A DNA stretch of 64,000 nucleotides, from contig NZ_JACHFM010000004.1 in the NCBI RefSeq assembly GCF_014201905.1, forward strand, positions 186,001 to 250,000, read 5' to 3'. Source of the DNA: Amaricoccus macauensis (GTDB lineage: Bacteria > Pseudomonadota > Alphaproteobacteria > Rhodobacterales > Rhodobacteraceae). The first letter of the stretch is position 1. The number at the start of each line of letters is the position of its first letter. The position numbers were made by a program, and so were the translations under genes. Shown here piece after piece: positions 55,952 to 64,000 of the stretch. Under the pieces are notes generated by a model. The model did no database searches. It worked only from the letters and a program-made list of their open reading frames with translations, and was not told where the DNA came from.

Positions 55952-55984
55952 CGAAAATTAGCGCAGGATTCCGAAAATTTGCGC
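55952..55984 (+). promoter_or_regulatory. Paired 13-bp direct repeat upstream of the candidate sRNA
   Basis: CGAAAATTAGCGC at 55952-55964 and CGAAAATTTGCGC at 55972-55984 differ at one base and are exactly 20 bp apart, two helical turns. The second ends 8 bp before the -35 box at 55993. This layout is that of a two-site operator or activator array on one DNA face. No known regulator was recognised. Confidence 0.6.
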
Positions 55985-55992
55985 GGAGGGAG

Positions 55993-56020
55993 TTGACTAT
56001 GCTGCGCCGCGGCATAAACT
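55993..56020 (+). promoter_or_regulatory. Sigma-70-type promoter for the candidate sRNA
   Basis: -35 TTGACT (55993-55998; five of six match TTGACA), 16-bp spacer, -10 TAAACT (56015-56020; four of six match TATAAT). Predicted start near 56026-56028. The nearest downstream plus-strand genes (tRNA, rpmJ) lie beyond a terminator, so this promoter serves only the short interval to 56107. Confidence 0.6.
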
Positions 56021-56025
56021 GATGC

Positions 56026-56107
56026 CCGTGATGCGTTGCATCATACACGCCCTACGGGCGTTTCCTCCCTAAACTTGGGCCGTGCCTCGCGCACGGCCTC
56101 TTTTTTT
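56026..56107 (+). ncRNA. Candidate trans-acting small RNA, about 80 nt
   Basis: A free-standing unit with promoter, structured body and terminator. From the predicted start: hairpin 1 TGATGC-GTT-GCATCA (56029-56043), hairpin 2 ACGCCC-TAC-GGGCGT (56047-56061), an unpaired linker TTCCTCCCTAAACTT (56062-56076) whose CCTCC could pair with Shine-Dalgarno sequences, then a terminator hairpin and seven T residues. No ORF longer than a few codons. The architecture resembles alphaproteobacterial anti-SD sRNAs (CcsR/suhB-like in general idea), but those carry the motif in hairpin loops, not a linker. Family not recognised. Confidence 0.62.
56078..56107 (+). terminator. Strong intrinsic terminator of the candidate sRNA
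   Basis: GGCCGTGC, loop CTCGC, GCACGGCC, then TC and seven T. Perfect 8-bp stem with an unusually strong T-run for this window. Plus-strand direction; hutG on the other strand gets at best a weak structural stop. Confidence 0.92.
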
Positions 56108-56164
56108 GTCCGAGCCGCAATGGCTTGCGGCAGCTTTCAGAGCGAGCAAGGCGTCGTGGCGAGA

Positions 56165-57022
56165 CTATTCCGCGGCCATCGGCAGCGCGCGGGGCGCAAT
56201 CGCGGCCAGCCTGCGCGTCACCTCGGTGAGTCGAGCGGCGACCGCAGCGAATGCGCTACCGCGCTCAACTCGCGCTTCGTCCATGTAGAGCGAGCGGTCG
56301 ATCTCGATCTGCAATGCCTGCACGCCGCGGCGCGGTCGACCATAGGTCTGGGTGATGTAGCCGCCGGCGAACGGCGTGTTCCTCGCCACGAGGAATCCGG
56401 CCTCACCGAACACATCCGCCGCCAGATCGATCAGCCAGCGGTCGCAGGCCGCGCCGAATCGGTCGCCGAGAATCACGTTGGGCCGCCGGCCCCACGCCGA
56501 CGGCGTGGCGTTCAGCGCATCGCGCGGCATGGAATGGCAATCGAAGAGCACCGCCATTCCGAAGGCCGCCCGGCTCTCCTCGATCAGTTCCGTGAGTCGG
56601 GCGTGATAGGGTCGCCACACCGTCAGGATGCGCGACTCCGCCTCGGCAAGGCTGAGCTTGCCGTCAATGATCGCCCGTCCCTCGCCGACCACTCGGGGAA
56701 TCACCCCGAGCCCGGCGGCGATCCTCGGATTCTGCCCCACACGCCCCGCCCCGGCGATGAGGGCCGGGTCGAGGTCCTCCGGGCCGCGGTTGAGATCGAC
56801 CCATGCGCGCGGCGCCCGCGCCGCGAGCAGCGGCGCCCCCGCGTCCGGCGCGGCCGCAAAGAGTTCGTCGACGAAAGCATCCTCCGACGAGCGCAGCTGC
56901 GGGAGCGACAACCTCGAACGGCGGATCAGTTGGACAGGATACTCACGCCCGCTGTGAGGCGAACTGAACACTGCGCATGATCGCCGGTCAGCCGGCATCG
57001 CGAGCTTGAAGGCGTCGTCCAT
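56165..57022 (-). CDS. hutG: N-formylglutamate amidohydrolase
   Basis: 285-aa zinc-dependent deformylase. Conserved SSPHSGREYP, VDLNRGPEDLDP, LFDCHSMPRDAL and the C-terminal LQIEIDRSLYMDE match N-formylglutamate amidohydrolase (histidine degradation last step). ATG at 57022 is preferred; a short upstream extension lacks a ribosome site. No other hut gene is nearby, so a general formyl-amino-acid role is possible. Confidence 0.9.
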   Translation of the reverse strand: MDDAFKLAMPADRRSCAVFSSPHSGREYPVQLIRRSRLSLPQLRSSEDAFVDELFAAAPDAGAPLLAARAPRAWVDLNRGPEDLDPALIAGAGRVGQNPRIAAGLGVIPRVVGEGRAIIDGKLSLAEAESRILTVWRPYHARLTELIEESRAAFGMAVLFDCHSMPRDALNATPSAWGRRPNVILGDRFGAACDRWLIDLAADVFGEAGFLVARNTPFAGGYITQTYGRPRRGVQALQIEIDRSLYMDEARVERGSAFAAVAARLTEVTRRLAAIAPRALPMAAE

Positions 57023-57141
57023 CAGGCATCCCTTTCGCGGAACCATAGCCGGTCAAATCTGCCGGCGAAATGCCTTGAACAGGCGCGCGGCCCCGTCTAT
57101 AGGACTGCCGACGAAACGGCTGCCCTCAGCGGCCGGTTCTC

Positions 57142-57216
57142 GGGCGTATAGCTCAGCGGGAGAGCACTTCGTTGACATCGAAGGGGTCACTGGTTCAATC
57201 CCAGTTACGCCCACCA
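57142..57216 (+). tRNA. tRNA-Val (GAC)
   Basis: 75-nt cloverleaf: acceptor GGGCGTA/TACGCCC, D-arm GCTC...GAGC, anticodon stem CTTCG/CGAAG with loop TTGACAT (anticodon GAC), variable GGGTC, T-arm ACTGG-TTCAATC-CCAGT, discriminator A and encoded CCA. All stems pair. Confidence 0.97.
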
Positions 57217-57309
57217 TTTTCCGCCCTCCGCAAGGGGGCGAACTGACCGGTCCCCCCCGCGGACCAGAACGAAACGAGAGGCGCTCGCGCGCCGCAGAGG
57301 AGAGAGGCC

Positions 57310-57435
57310 ATGAAGGTTGTCAATTCGCTTCGCTCCCTGAAGCTGCGTCATCGCGATTGCCGCGTCGTGCGCCGCAAGGGGCGGGTCTACGTAATCAACA
57401 AGACCCAGCGTCGGTTCAAGGCCCGCCAGGGCTGA
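57310..57435 (+). CDS. rpmJ: 50S ribosomal protein L36
   Basis: 41-aa ribosomal protein. [20 protein letters not shown] start and [21 protein letters not shown] end, quoted in part, are the alphaproteobacterial L36 form. The four Cys/His zinc ligands of the classic form are largely missing, as in the C-minus paralogue. ATG at 57310 has AGGAGAGAGG upstream. Short enough to be missed by length cut-offs. Ends in a strong terminator. Confidence 0.96.
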   Translation: MKVVNSLRSLKLRHRDCRVVRRKGRVYVINKTQRRFKARQG

Positions 57436-57463
57436 TCCAGCGTAAAGCAAGTACTTCTGACGC

Positions 57464-57497
57464 AGGCCGCGCTGTTTGCGCGGCCTCTGTCTTTTTT
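57464..57497 (+). terminator. Intrinsic terminator after rpmJ
   Basis: AGGCCGCGC, loop TGTTT, GCGCGGCCT, then CTGTCTTTTTT. Perfect 9-bp stem and T-run. Confidence 0.92.
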
Positions 57498-57713
57498 CGG
57501 TGACGCTCGGCGGAGGAATCTGTCGTCATGGCGTCATCATCGGCGGAATATTGCCGAATTCTCACCATATGGCGCCTGTTTCCCTGCCGGCCGATGGCCT
57601 GAAAAATCCGCGTGGGATAAGGTCGTACGTGGTCCCCGTGGTCTCCGACCCATTCGGAGGCTCTGAGGGCCGCTGAAAACGGTCGCCGCGCCAGCGGACG
57701 GCGGGGGAAGAAA

Positions 57714-59114
57714 ATGGCTGAGGATGGGCAGGTCGGAGGTTTCGCTCCAGCGGCGGGACCGACAATGGCGGATCTGATGGATCCGGTCGCTCTTGAAGCG
57801 CGACTGAAGGATGCGCGTCTCCGACGGGCCAAGGTGCTCGCGCAGCGCGAGGCAGAGCTACCTGCCAAGCCACCAGCGTGCCAGAATGATTCGCAAAGTG
57901 AGCGGACGATACCACGGCCGCCCCCCGCGCCGGCGGCCAGGGCCGTCTCCCTCGGGCCGAAGCGTCCCGGCTGGCTGGACGACATCAGTCGTAACAAGGC
58001 GGCCGAGCCGGCGGGAGCCGCGGGCTTTCAGGCTCCCGATTCCATTCCCGAGCCGGCCGGTCCGACGACGCGTCTGCGTCCGGTGCTCCTCGCTCCCGCC
58101 GGGGGCCCGGCGAGGAAGGCCCACCACCCCGCGAGCGAGCATCCTCCGTTCGGCGCCGAGGGCGAGGCTGAGTCCCCGCTTCTGGCGGCTCTGCGAACCG
58201 CAACGCCAAGGTCGCGGCGCCGGATGACGCCCGCCGCGCTCCTCTTTGTCGCCGGTCTCGGCATCGGCGCCACCATCGTCGCCATGGTGGTGAGCCCGGC
58301 GGACAGCGATCCGGAGCAGATCGCGACGGCGAGCGTCGGCACCGATACCCCGGAACCGGCGATCGCTCCCGAGCCGGTCGCCCCCGGCGTTGCCAGCGCG
58401 CCCGCGGCCGTCGCGGAGCCGCCCGTGGCGCACGGACCGGCTGCCGCCACGCCGCGGACCGCCGCGCCGGCAACCGAGCCTTCGGCCCCGGCCAGTCTGG
58501 CGGTGCCAGTGTCCGAGCCGGCGCCACCACCAATGGCGCCGCCTGGTCCGGCGATCGACGAGATCATCGACGCCGCGAGCCCGACCCTGGCCGAGCCGGA
58601 AACCATGGTACCGCCAGAGTTCGCGTCCAGCGACGAACTGACCCCGGGCATCGTCGCGGGGCCGTTGCCGGAGCGGATCTCGATCCACTACCCCCGCTCG
58701 GCGCAGGGCGCCGCGACGTCGATCCAGGCCCAGCTTCGCGCCGCCGGCGTCGCGGATGTCGAGATCATGCCGGTCGGCCTCGCCATCGGCCACTCGAACG
58801 TGCGCTTCTATCATGACGCCGACCGGGAGGGCGCGGAGGGCGCCAGCGCGCTGATCGCCGACGCGCTCGGTGGTGCTCCCGAGACGCGCGATTTCACCGA
58901 CTACCCGACCCCGACGGTGACCGGACGCATCGAGATCTGGCTTGCGGGCGAACCCGGGCGCGGCGGCTCGACGTCGGGCAATGCTGCCTCGACGACGGCT
59001 CCCGCTCCGACCGCCAACGTCAGCGAGCCCGATCCCTACGCGCTGCTGGCGCCAAACGAACAGGTCCGCGAGGTCCAGCGCATCCTCCTCGACCGGATGA
59101 GCGGAAATCCCTGA
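57714..59114 (+). CDS. Single-pass membrane protein with Pro/Ala-rich linker and LytR_C-like C-terminal domain
   Basis: 466-aa protein of unknown role. Residues 1-170 are a low-complexity cytosolic part with an Arg-rich stretch (ARLKDARLRRAKVLAQREAE); one membrane segment follows (about 172-192, PAALLFVAGLGIGATIVAMV). Residues ~195-310 are a Pro/Ala/Glu linker, then a globular domain (ISIHYPRSAQGAATSIQAQL, VRFYHDADREGAEGASALI) resembling the LytR C-terminal/SPOR-like fold, suggesting a periplasmic envelope protein. ATG at 57714 lies after GGGGGAAGAAA. The 278-bp gap from rpmJ holds no other gene. Confidence 0.8.
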   Translation: MAEDGQVGGFAPAAGPTMADLMDPVALEARLKDARLRRAKVLAQREAELPAKPPACQNDSQSERTIPRPPPAPAARAVSLGPKRPGWLDDISRNKAAEPAGAAGFQAPDSIPEPAGPTTRLRPVLLAPAGGPARKAHHPASEHPPFGAEGEAESPLLAALRTATPRSRRRMTPAALLFVAGLGIGATIVAMVVSPADSDPEQIATASVGTDTPEPAIAPEPVAPGVASAPAAVAEPPVAHGPAAATPRTAAPATEPSAPASLAVPVSEPAPPPMAPPGPAIDEIIDAASPTLAEPETMVPPEFASSDELTPGIVAGPLPERISIHYPRSAQGAATSIQAQLRAAGVADVEIMPVGLAIGHSNVRFYHDADREGAEGASALIADALGGAPETRDFTDYPTPTVTGRIEIWLAGEPGRGGSTSGNAASTTAPAPTANVSEPDPYALLAPNEQVREVQRILLDRMSGNP

Positions 59115-59120
59115 ACCACG

Positions 59121-59146
59121 GGCGCGGCCGGTTGTCCGGCCGCGCC
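59121..59146 (+). terminator. Perfect 11-bp hairpin after the membrane-protein gene
   Basis: GGCGCGGCCGG, loop TTGT, CCGGCCGCGCC, 6 bp after the stop. No T-run; structural terminator or mRNA stabiliser. Confidence 0.5.
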
Positions 59147-59199
59147 GCCTCGCCTGTGCCGCTGAGGCGGACGCCCGGAAAAGAGAGAGTCACGACCCA

Positions 59200-60159
59200 A
59201 TGACCGAGCTTCGTACCCGGGCGCGCGGCGTCACGCTGCCGAAGATCTCGTATGGCACCTCCGGCCTCGGCGGAATGCCCGACACCTACGGCTACGACGT
59301 CGACGAGGCACGGGCGATTGCCACGATTCAGGCGGTCCTCGCCCTGCCCGACGGAATGCTCGACACCTCCCGCCTCTATGGCATGGGCCGCAGCGAGGAG
59401 CGCATCGGCAAGGCGGTGGCCGAGCTCGGCGGCTGGCCCGAGGGCCGGCTGATCTCCACCAAGCTCGACCGCGACCCCGAGACCGGCCGCTTCGATGGCG
59501 ACATGGCCCGCCGCTCGCTCGAGGAGAGCCTCACCGCCCTTGGCCTCGACCGGGTGGACATGCTGCACCTGCATGACCCCGAATACGCCACCGACCTCGA
59601 CGAGGTGACGCGGAAAGGCGGCGCGCTCGACACGCTGATCGCAATGCGGGACGAGGGCCTCGCCCGCGTTGTCGGTCTCGCCGCGGGGCGCGTCGACGTA
59701 ATGATGCCGCTGCTGACCGAGTGGGATTTCGACTGTCTCGTCACCCACAACCGCATGACGCTGGTGAACCGCAACGCCGAGCCGATGCTCGAACTCGCCG
59801 CCGAGCGCGGCATCGCGGTCCTGAATGCCGCCCCCTATGCCGGCGGAATGCTGGCGAAGGGCGCGTCAAAGGCCCGCTACGTCTATCAGGAGCCGACCGA
59901 CGAGATGCGTGCCCCGGTCGTCCGCGTCGAGGAGGCCTGCGCCCGCTACGATGTGCCGCCCGGCGCCGCCGCGTTGCAGTTCTCCATGCGGGATCCTCGT
60001 ATCGCGTCGACGGTCTGCGGCGTCACCCGTCCCGAGCGCGTTCAGGAGACGCTCGCCTGGGCGGCATGGCCGATCCCGGATGCGCTCTGGACCGAGCTCG
60101 CGGCACTGCCCTTCGACACGCACGATCCCGAGGCGACCCGCGACTACAAGCTCGGCTGA
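59200..60159 (+). CDS. Aldo/keto reductase
   Basis: 319-aa TIM-barrel reductase of the AKR group close to D-threo-aldose 1-dehydrogenase and pyridoxal 4-dehydrogenase. Catalytic Asp and Tyr in [14 protein letters not shown], Lys in STKLDRDP, then LHLHDPEYA in the usual His position, and the NAD(P) segment [15 protein letters not shown]. Substrate (sugar or pyridoxal) not resolvable. ATG at 59200. Confidence 0.88.
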   Translation: MTELRTRARGVTLPKISYGTSGLGGMPDTYGYDVDEARAIATIQAVLALPDGMLDTSRLYGMGRSEERIGKAVAELGGWPEGRLISTKLDRDPETGRFDGDMARRSLEESLTALGLDRVDMLHLHDPEYATDLDEVTRKGGALDTLIAMRDEGLARVVGLAAGRVDVMMPLLTEWDFDCLVTHNRMTLVNRNAEPMLELAAERGIAVLNAAPYAGGMLAKGASKARYVYQEPTDEMRAPVVRVEEACARYDVPPGAAALQFSMRDPRIASTVCGVTRPERVQETLAWAAWPIPDALWTELAALPFDTHDPEATRDYKLG

Positions 60160-60254
60160 CCCGCGCCGGACGGGCGGCCACCGCAGCTCATCGGTTGCAG
60201 GTCGGCGCCGCTTGGCCTAAATCGCCTCGACCTCTGCCCTCGGAGCCCGGACAC

Positions 60255-61592
60255 ATGCGCCTCACCCGCTATTTCCTGCCCATCCTGCGCGAAAACCCGG
60301 CGGAGGCGCAGATCACGAGCCACCGCCTGATGCTGCGCGCCGGCATGATCCGCCAGGCGCAGGCCGGCATCTATTCGTGGCTGCCGCTCGGCTTCAAGGT
60401 GCTCTCCCGCCTCGAGCAGATCGTCCACGAGGAGCAGCAGCGCGCGGGCCATATCCCGCTGCTCATGCCGACGCTGCAATCCGCCGATCTCTGGCGCGAG
60501 AGCGGCCGTTACGACGACTACGGCGCCGAGATGCTCCGCATCAAGGACCGCCACCAGCGTGACATGCTTTACGGTCCGACCAACGAGGAGCTCATCACCG
60601 ACATCTTCCGCTCGTCGGTCGGCTCCTACAAGGATCTGCCCCTCACGCTCTACCACATCCAGTGGAAGTTCCGTGACGAGGTCCGCCCCCGGTTCGGCGT
60701 CATGCGCGGCCGCGAATTCCTGATGAAGGACGGCTACAACTTCGACCTGACCGTCGAGGACGCCATCCACGCCTACAACCGGCACATGGTCACCTACATC
60801 CGCACCTATGAGCGGATGGGCCTGAAGGCGATCCCGATGAAGGCCGACACCGGCCCGATCGGCGGCGACCACTCCCACGAGTTCCTCGTCCTTGCGCCCA
60901 CCGGCGAGAGCGGCGTCTTCTACGACCGCGCCATCACCGACCTGACGCTCGGCGATCGCGACATCGACTTCACTGACCGGGGCGCCGTTTCCGAGATCGT
61001 CGAGACGTGGACCACGCCTTACGCCCGCACCGACGAGCGCCACGACGCCGACGAATTCGCGAAGATCCCCGAGGATCGCCGCATCGAAGGCCGTGGCATC
61101 GAGGTCGGCCAGATCTTCTTCTTCGGCACCAAGTACTCCGAGCCGATGAAGGCGGTGGTGGTGAACGAGGCCGGAGAGCGCGTGCCCGTCCAGATGGGCA
61201 GCCACGGCATCGGCGTCTCGCGCCTCGTCGGCGCAATCATCGAGGCGAGCCATGACGACAAGGGCATCATCTGGCCCGAGGGCGTCACGCCGTTCGGCGC
61301 CGGCATCGTGAACCTCCGGCAGGGGGACGCCGCCACCGACGCCGCCTGCGAGAGCCTTTATGCCGATCTGACCAAGGCCGGCGTCGATCCGCTCTATGAT
61401 GACCGCGACGAGCGGGCGGGGGCGAAGTTCGCGACGATGGACCTGATCGGCCTGCCGTGGCGTGTCACCGTCGGCCCGCGCGGCCTCGCCGCCGGCAAGG
61501 TCGAGCTCACCTCGCGGCGCACTGGCGAGAGCGAGGAGCTTTCGCCCGAGGCGGCGGTCGCCCGTCTCCGCGAGATCTACGCCAACCGCTGA
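60255..61592 (+). CDS. proS: Prolyl-tRNA synthetase, short alphaproteobacterial form
   Basis: 445-aa class II synthetase charging tRNA-Pro. Starts [18 protein letters not shown]; motif 2 region [21 protein letters not shown], motif 3 [18 protein letters not shown]-terminal anticodon-binding domain. The editing insertion domain (YbaK-like, ~180 aa in E. coli ProRS) is absent, as known for alphaproteobacteria. ATG at 60255 has CGGAG upstream. Confidence 0.95.
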   Translation: MRLTRYFLPILRENPAEAQITSHRLMLRAGMIRQAQAGIYSWLPLGFKVLSRLEQIVHEEQQRAGHIPLLMPTLQSADLWRESGRYDDYGAEMLRIKDRHQRDMLYGPTNEELITDIFRSSVGSYKDLPLTLYHIQWKFRDEVRPRFGVMRGREFLMKDGYNFDLTVEDAIHAYNRHMVTYIRTYERMGLKAIPMKADTGPIGGDHSHEFLVLAPTGESGVFYDRAITDLTLGDRDIDFTDRGAVSEIVETWTTPYARTDERHDADEFAKIPEDRRIEGRGIEVGQIFFFGTKYSEPMKAVVVNEAGERVPVQMGSHGIGVSRLVGAIIEASHDDKGIIWPEGVTPFGAGIVNLRQGDAATDAACESLYADLTKAGVDPLYDDRDERAGAKFATMDLIGLPWRVTVGPRGLAAGKVELTSRRTGESEELSPEAAVARLREIYANR

Positions 61593-61593
61593 G

Positions 61594-62487
61594 TCAGCAG
61601 TCGAGGCGCCGGCCGCGCACGGGATCGACCCCTCCGAACCTCACCGCCACCGCGCGCCCCGTGGCGGCGTCGGCCGCGTGGAGGTGCAGGTGCGGCTCGG
61701 TCGTGTTGCCGGAGTTGCCCACCCGGCCGAGCCGATCGCCCGGCGCGACGGAGCCGCCCGCCGCCACTGCCACCGAGCCGCGCTCCAGATGGGCGAGTTC
61801 TACCGTGACTGCACCGCAGGCGAGGACCACGTGATTGCCGGCCGCGGCGGCCGGATCGCGCTTCGGCGGCTCGAGGTCCGGGAGACCGTCCACCGCCTCG
61901 ACGACATCCCCGGCGCATGGGCTCAAGACCGGTGCGCCCCAGATCCGATAGCGGGAAACATCCCGCGGCAGCAGCCCGGCGGCCCGGAACCCAAGCGGCC
62001 CGACCGCAACGATGTCCACGGCCCGCGCCTGCTCCGGGTGGCCCGCGTGATGGTTGACCAGTTGATTGCCACCGCCCTGCACCACCATGAAGCCGCCGTC
62101 CCCGGCGAGCGGGCAAGCGAGCGGGATTGCGCTCCGAGGCGGAAGCATCCCGGTCGCGGCGAACCCTGCGAGCCCCACCATGAGCGCGACCGAAGTGAGC
62201 GTCGCGACGAGGTCACTGCGCCGCCATGGCACTGCTGATCTCGCGGACCGTCGGCGATGGCGCCAGAAGGACCAGCCGGCCGTCACGACGGTGGCGGCGA
62301 GGATCAGGGTTCGGGTGTGGAGACCCACGATATCCCAGCGGGTGACAAGGACGAGCAGGGCAAGGAGGGCGCAGATGTCCGCCGCCCGGAGCAACCAGCG
62401 CCCGCGCGAGGGCTCGTCGAGCCGCGCAAGCCGCCAGATCCAGGCGAGCGCGAGGACAACTGGCAGCAATGCGAAGAGAGCGATCAT
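61594..62487 (-). CDS. M23-family metallopeptidase with membrane anchor
   Basis: 297-aa protein. The N-terminal half has about four hydrophobic segments (IALFALLPVVLALAWIW, ICALLALLVLV, LILAATVVTAGW, LVATLTSVALMVGLAGF); the C-terminal half is an M23/LytM-type domain with PVLSPCAGDVVEAVDG, NHVVLACG, and HLHLHA metal ligands. Could trim peptidoglycan, though the N-terminal zinc ligands (HPEQARAVDIV) are unusually spaced. ATG at 62487 has AGAGG upstream; longer frames reach into the divergent promoter. Convergent with proS, 1 bp apart. Confidence 0.83.
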   Translation of the reverse strand: MIALFALLPVVLALAWIWRLARLDEPSRGRWLLRAADICALLALLVLVTRWDIVGLHTRTLILAATVVTAGWSFWRHRRRSARSAVPWRRSDLVATLTSVALMVGLAGFAATGMLPPRSAIPLACPLAGDGGFMVVQGGGNQLVNHHAGHPEQARAVDIVAVGPLGFRAAGLLPRDVSRYRIWGAPVLSPCAGDVVEAVDGLPDLEPPKRDPAAAAGNHVVLACGAVTVELAHLERGSVAVAAGGSVAPGDRLGRVGNSGNTTEPHLHLHAADAATGRAVAVRFGGVDPVRGRRLDC

Positions 62488-62747
62488 CGGCAGCCTCTTT
62501 TCCAGCGGGACGCAAGCGGGCGCGCGCACCGGTGTCATCGAGTGTCGCATCCGGGGCCGGGAGATGACGTGGGCAGACCGCCGGCGGCGAAACGCTGTCC
62601 CTCCGGGCGTAGTGCGCATTGCCCGATCGTCCAGCCGATTGTGGAAGGGCGCGGGGCGTCCGGCCGCCGATAAGGCGATGGCGCGAACGCGAGCTCACGC
62701 GGTCGCGGGTTGACCTTCGACGGCCGGGGCCACAGGGTCCGCCCGCC

Positions 62748-64000
62748 ATGACCGCTGCCGCATCATCCCCCCCGCCCTTCTCCGCCTTCGAATGGCTGAT
62801 CGCCTGGCGGTACTTGCGCGCGCGGCGCAAGGACGGCGGGATCTCGGTCATCGCCTGGTATGCGCTCATCGGCGTGATGCTCGGCGTCGCCACCCTCATC
62901 GTCGTGCAGGCGGTGATGTACGGCTTCCGCGAGGAATTCACCGAGCGCATCCTCGGCGCCAATGCGCACGTCACGGTCTACTACTCGCCCGAGATCGACG
63001 CGAACGGCGTGCAGGACCGGCTGATCCCCGACTACGACGATCTCGCCAAGCGCCTCGCCGCCGTCCCGGGCGTGACCCACGCGGCACCGCAGATCCGCGG
63101 GCAGGTCATGGTTTCGGCCAACGGCCGCGCCTCGGGCGTCGAGGTGATCGGCATCCGGCCGGACGATCTGGCGAGCATCCCGCTCGTCGCCCGCCCGGAG
63201 ACCTCGGGCGGCAGTCTCGCCGACTTCGAGCAGGGAATCGCCATCGGCGCCGGCGTCTCGCGCGATCTCGGCATCGGCATCGGCGGCACCCTGACGCTGA
63301 TCTCGCCCGAGGGCATGGACACGCCCTTCGGCACCCAGCCGCGGGTCAGCGACTATCCGGTCGTCTACATCTTCGGCGTCGGGCGCTACGACATCGACAA
63401 GACCCGCGTCTACATGCCCTTCACCGAGGCCCAGTCGTTCTTCGACCGCGAGGCGGGCGCCGACGAGGTCGAGGTGATGGTGACGGATCCGAACCGGGTC
63501 GAGGACATGCTCCCCGCACTCGCGGCCGCCGCCGGCCCCCGCGCCGTGCTCTGGACATGGAAGGACGCATCGGGCGCGTTTCTCTCGGCCCTCGATACCG
63601 AGCGGCGGGTGATGTTCATCATCCTGTCGCTCGTGGTGCTCATCGCCGCGATGAACATCATCTCGGGCCTCGTCATGCTGGTGAAGAACAAGGGCCGCGA
63701 CATCGGCATCCTTCGGACCATGGGCCTGACGCAGGGGTCGATCATGCGGGTCTTCTTCATCTGCGGCTCACTCATCGGCGTGGTCGGGACCGTGCTCGGC
63801 GTCGTGCTCGGGTGCCTGTTTGCCTATTACATCAAGGACATCCAGATGCTGATCGAGAGCGTCCTCGGCGCCTCGCTCTGGAACCCCGAGATCCGGTATC
63901 TCACCGAGATCCCCTCGCGCCTGCGCTGGCAGGACGTGAGCGCGGTCGCCGGCATGGCGCTGCTTCTCTCCTTCGTCATCACCATCCTGCCGGCCCGCAA
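62748..64000 (+). CDS. lolC: Lipoprotein-releasing ABC transporter permease LolC/LolE (3' end outside window)
   Basis: At least 417 codons, cut by the window end. Starts MTAAASSPPPFSAFEWLIAW, with the Lol motif RYLRARRKDGG followed by a first membrane segment (VIAWYALIGVMLGVATLIVV), a large periplasmic domain, and then MacB-type segments from MFIILSLVVLIAAMNIISGL on. The NKGRDIGILRTMGLTQGSI stretch is the ATPase-contact loop of the family. Releases lipoproteins from the inner membrane to LolA; the ATPase lolD should lie just to the right. ATG at 62748 has no strong ribosome site. Confidence 0.92.
   Translation, partial: MTAAASSPPPFSAFEWLIAWRYLRARRKDGGISVIAWYALIGVMLGVATLIVVQAVMYGFREEFTERILGANAHVTVYYSPEIDANGVQDRLIPDYDDLAKRLAAVPGVTHAAPQIRGQVMVSANGRASGVEVIGIRPDDLASIPLVARPETSGGSLADFEQGIAIGAGVSRDLGIGIGGTLTLISPEGMDTPFGTQPRVSDYPVVYIFGVGRYDIDKTRVYMPFTEAQSFFDREAGADEVEVMVTDPNRVEDMLPALAAAAGPRAVLWTWKDASGAFLSALDTERRVMFIILSLVVLIAAMNIISGLVMLVKNKGRDIGILRTMGLTQGSIMRVFFICGSLIGVVGTVLGVVLGCLFAYYIKDIQMLIESVLGASLWNPEIRYLTEIPSRLRWQDVSAVAGMALLLSFVITILPAR

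Overview
This is a high-GC, densely coding chromosomal window from an alphaproteobacterium, most likely Rhodobacterales. Three things support this: the gene order holA-lptE-leuS-DUF3576 lipoprotein-porin-YggS, a sorbitol/mannitol locus whose gene set and protein sequences resemble the Rhodobacter sphaeroides smo/mtl operon, and a short ProRS of the alphaproteobacterial type. No phage, insertion sequence, CRISPR array or integration site was seen. No gap between genes exceeds about 300 bp.

Layout. 1-3853 (+): sulfate ABC importer (binding protein, CysT, a small unknown membrane protein, CysW, and a short CysA), followed by two hairpins. 4125-11821 (-): a seven-gene catabolic operon led by its own IclR-type regulator (IclR, FAD oxidoreductase, NIPSNAP protein, TIM-barrel isomerase/dehydratase-like enzyme, Gfo/Idh/MocA dehydrogenase, AEC transporter, 6-phosphogluconate dehydrogenase), with a divergent AroE-like dehydrogenase at 11998-12801. 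12862-14250 (-): PleD-type diguanylate cyclase. 14388-24919 (-): polyol locus (SorC-type regulator, SmoEFGK ABC importer, sorbitol dehydrogenase, a second SDR, mannitol-type dehydrogenase, HAD phosphatase, pentulose kinase). 25153-33256: DUF1003 protein, alpha/beta hydrolase, then the housekeeping block holA-lptE-leuS-DUF3576, porin and YggS. 33468-38621 (+): PPK2, CDF metal efflux, acetate kinase, RidA, 8-oxoguanine deaminase-like amidohydrolase. 38644-45179 (-): TamA and TamB. 45389-48794 (+): rfbCBDA for dTDP-L-rhamnose. 48945-52180 (+): pqqABCDE. 52301-54007 (-): ATP sulfurylase/APS kinase fusion. 54168-57022: SH3-like periplasmic protein, DNA polymerase IV with an N-terminal zinc ribbon, an intergenic candidate small RNA, and N-formylglutamate amidohydrolase. 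57142-64000: tRNA-Val, L36, a single-pass membrane protein, aldo/keto reductase, ProRS, M23 peptidase, and a LolC/E permease cut by the window end.

How the parts fit. Sulfate import at the left end and the Sat-CysC fusion at about 52-54 kb are two steps of one assimilation pathway. The polyol locus takes up a hexitol or pentitol, oxidises it to a ketose and phosphorylates it. The IclR operon probably degrades an alicyclic or sugar-derived acid through oxidation and dehydration steps; its substrate is not evident. pqqABCDE makes a periplasmic cofactor, but no PQQ-dependent dehydrogenase is in view.

The least expected element is intergenic. At about 56026-56107 a free-standing promoter, two short hairpins, an unpaired anti-Shine-Dalgarno tract and a strong intrinsic terminator form a complete small-RNA gene. 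It is preceded by two near-identical 13-bp elements exactly 20 bp apart.
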